From positions 1 to 5,654 of the forward strand of contig JAHEOE010000069.1 of NCBI GenBank assembly GCA_018609785.1: a stretch of DNA of 5,654 nucleotides, read 5' to 3'. Numbering within the stretch: position 1 is the first letter of the stretch; each line of letters begins with the position of its first letter. Below, in pieces: positions 5,496-5,654 of the stretch. The notes beneath the pieces were generated by a model. It had not been told where the DNA came from, searched no databases, and saw only the letters and a program-made list of their open reading frames with translations. The position numbers and the translations under genes are program-made. The stretch is from Minisyncoccota bacterium (lineage in GTDB: Bacteria; Patescibacteriota; Minisyncoccia; SW-4-49-11).

Positions 5496-5654
5496 ATGAT
5501 TTTAACGGTTACCAATCAAAAAGGAGGCACGGGGAAGACAACCACGGCGGTAAACGTGGCGGCGTTTTTCGCTCGACAGAAATACAAAACCCTCTTGGTT
5601 GATCTTGACCCGCAAAGTAACGCCACCAGCGGGGTGGGGATGTACGATCGAGAA
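5496..5654 (+). CDS. parA: ParA/Soj-family partition ATPase, N-terminal 53 residues (cut by right edge)
   Basis: ParA ATPases form nucleoid-bound dimers that, with ParB and parS, segregate chromosomes or plasmids. The visible part begins [20 protein letters not shown]: the deviant Walker A motif KGGxGKTT (K9-T16), with the signature Lys K9 and a Thr where Val is more usual. It continues with [16 protein letters not shown] (33-48), the Walker A' segment whose DxDPQxN is diagnostic of this family. ATG 5496 follows the carboxypeptidase stop by 5 bp with no SD, suggesting translational coupling. The C-terminal two thirds lie outside the window, so relatives such as other MinD/ParA-type ATPases cannot be fully excluded, though DPQSN argues for ParA/Soj. 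Confidence 0.93.
   Translation, partial: MILTVTNQKGGTGKTTTAVNVAAFFARQKYKTLLVDLDPQSNATSGVGMYDRE

Noticed and set aside
1..5654. UGA recoding (genetic code 25, as in Gracilibacteria)
   Set aside because: All confident genes read full length without in-frame TGA and use GGN for glycine. The absence of TGA stops among five genes is not informative.

Overview
The window looks like a compact bacterial chromosome segment, most plausibly from a Patescibacteria/CPR (Parcubacteria-like) organism. This is inferred from a very large prepilin carrying a GGGWT fibrinogen-like domain, a stand-alone PolB-type RNase H-like exonuclease, short genes packed closely and mostly weak Shine-Dalgarno signals. The confident genes stop at TAA or TAG and read through normally under the standard bacterial code. 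The lineage is an inference that needs a search.

Layout, left to right: (1) 1-265 is intergenic on the + strand and holds repeat copy 1, which is read on the - strand in an open frame running off the left edge. (2) 266-1912 + is a prepilin-like surface protein of 548 aa. (3) 1938-2153 holds repeat copy 2, inverted relative to copy 1, inside a 71-codon + ORF. (4) 2154-2702 - encodes a single-pass membrane protein with a DUF5666-like beta domain. (5) 2703-2849 is a divergent promoter region. (6) 2850-3458 + is riboflavin synthase (ribE), followed 3 bp later by (7) 3462-4049 +, a DEDD-type 3'-5' exonuclease. (8) 4050-4485 has no conventional gene and contains repeat copy 3, a long stem-loop and a promoter. 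(9) 4486-5490 + is a D-alanyl-D-alanine carboxypeptidase, followed 5 bp later by (10) the start of a ParA/Soj-type ATPase cut by the right edge.

Functionally the window combines envelope biology (pilin adhesin, membrane protein, peptidoglycan carboxypeptidase), one cofactor gene (riboflavin synthase), nucleic-acid processing (exonuclease) and chromosome partition (ParA). ribE-exonuclease and dacA-parA look like two short operons.

The most unusual content is intergenic. Three copies of a roughly 110-120 bp repeat can each be read as a short protein with a shared core of the form Y-[EK]-G-[DN]-R-[DN]-V-[FL]-T-x-I-N-A-Y-G. Copies 1 and 2 bracket the pilin gene in inverted orientation. In addition, the 8-mer TTTTGAGA occurs seven times (both strands counted), always outside the confident genes and several times inside a GAGAYNRTCTC near-palindrome. 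An inverted repeat with 21-nt arms at 4229-4315 pairs without true mismatches only in RNA made from the - strand.
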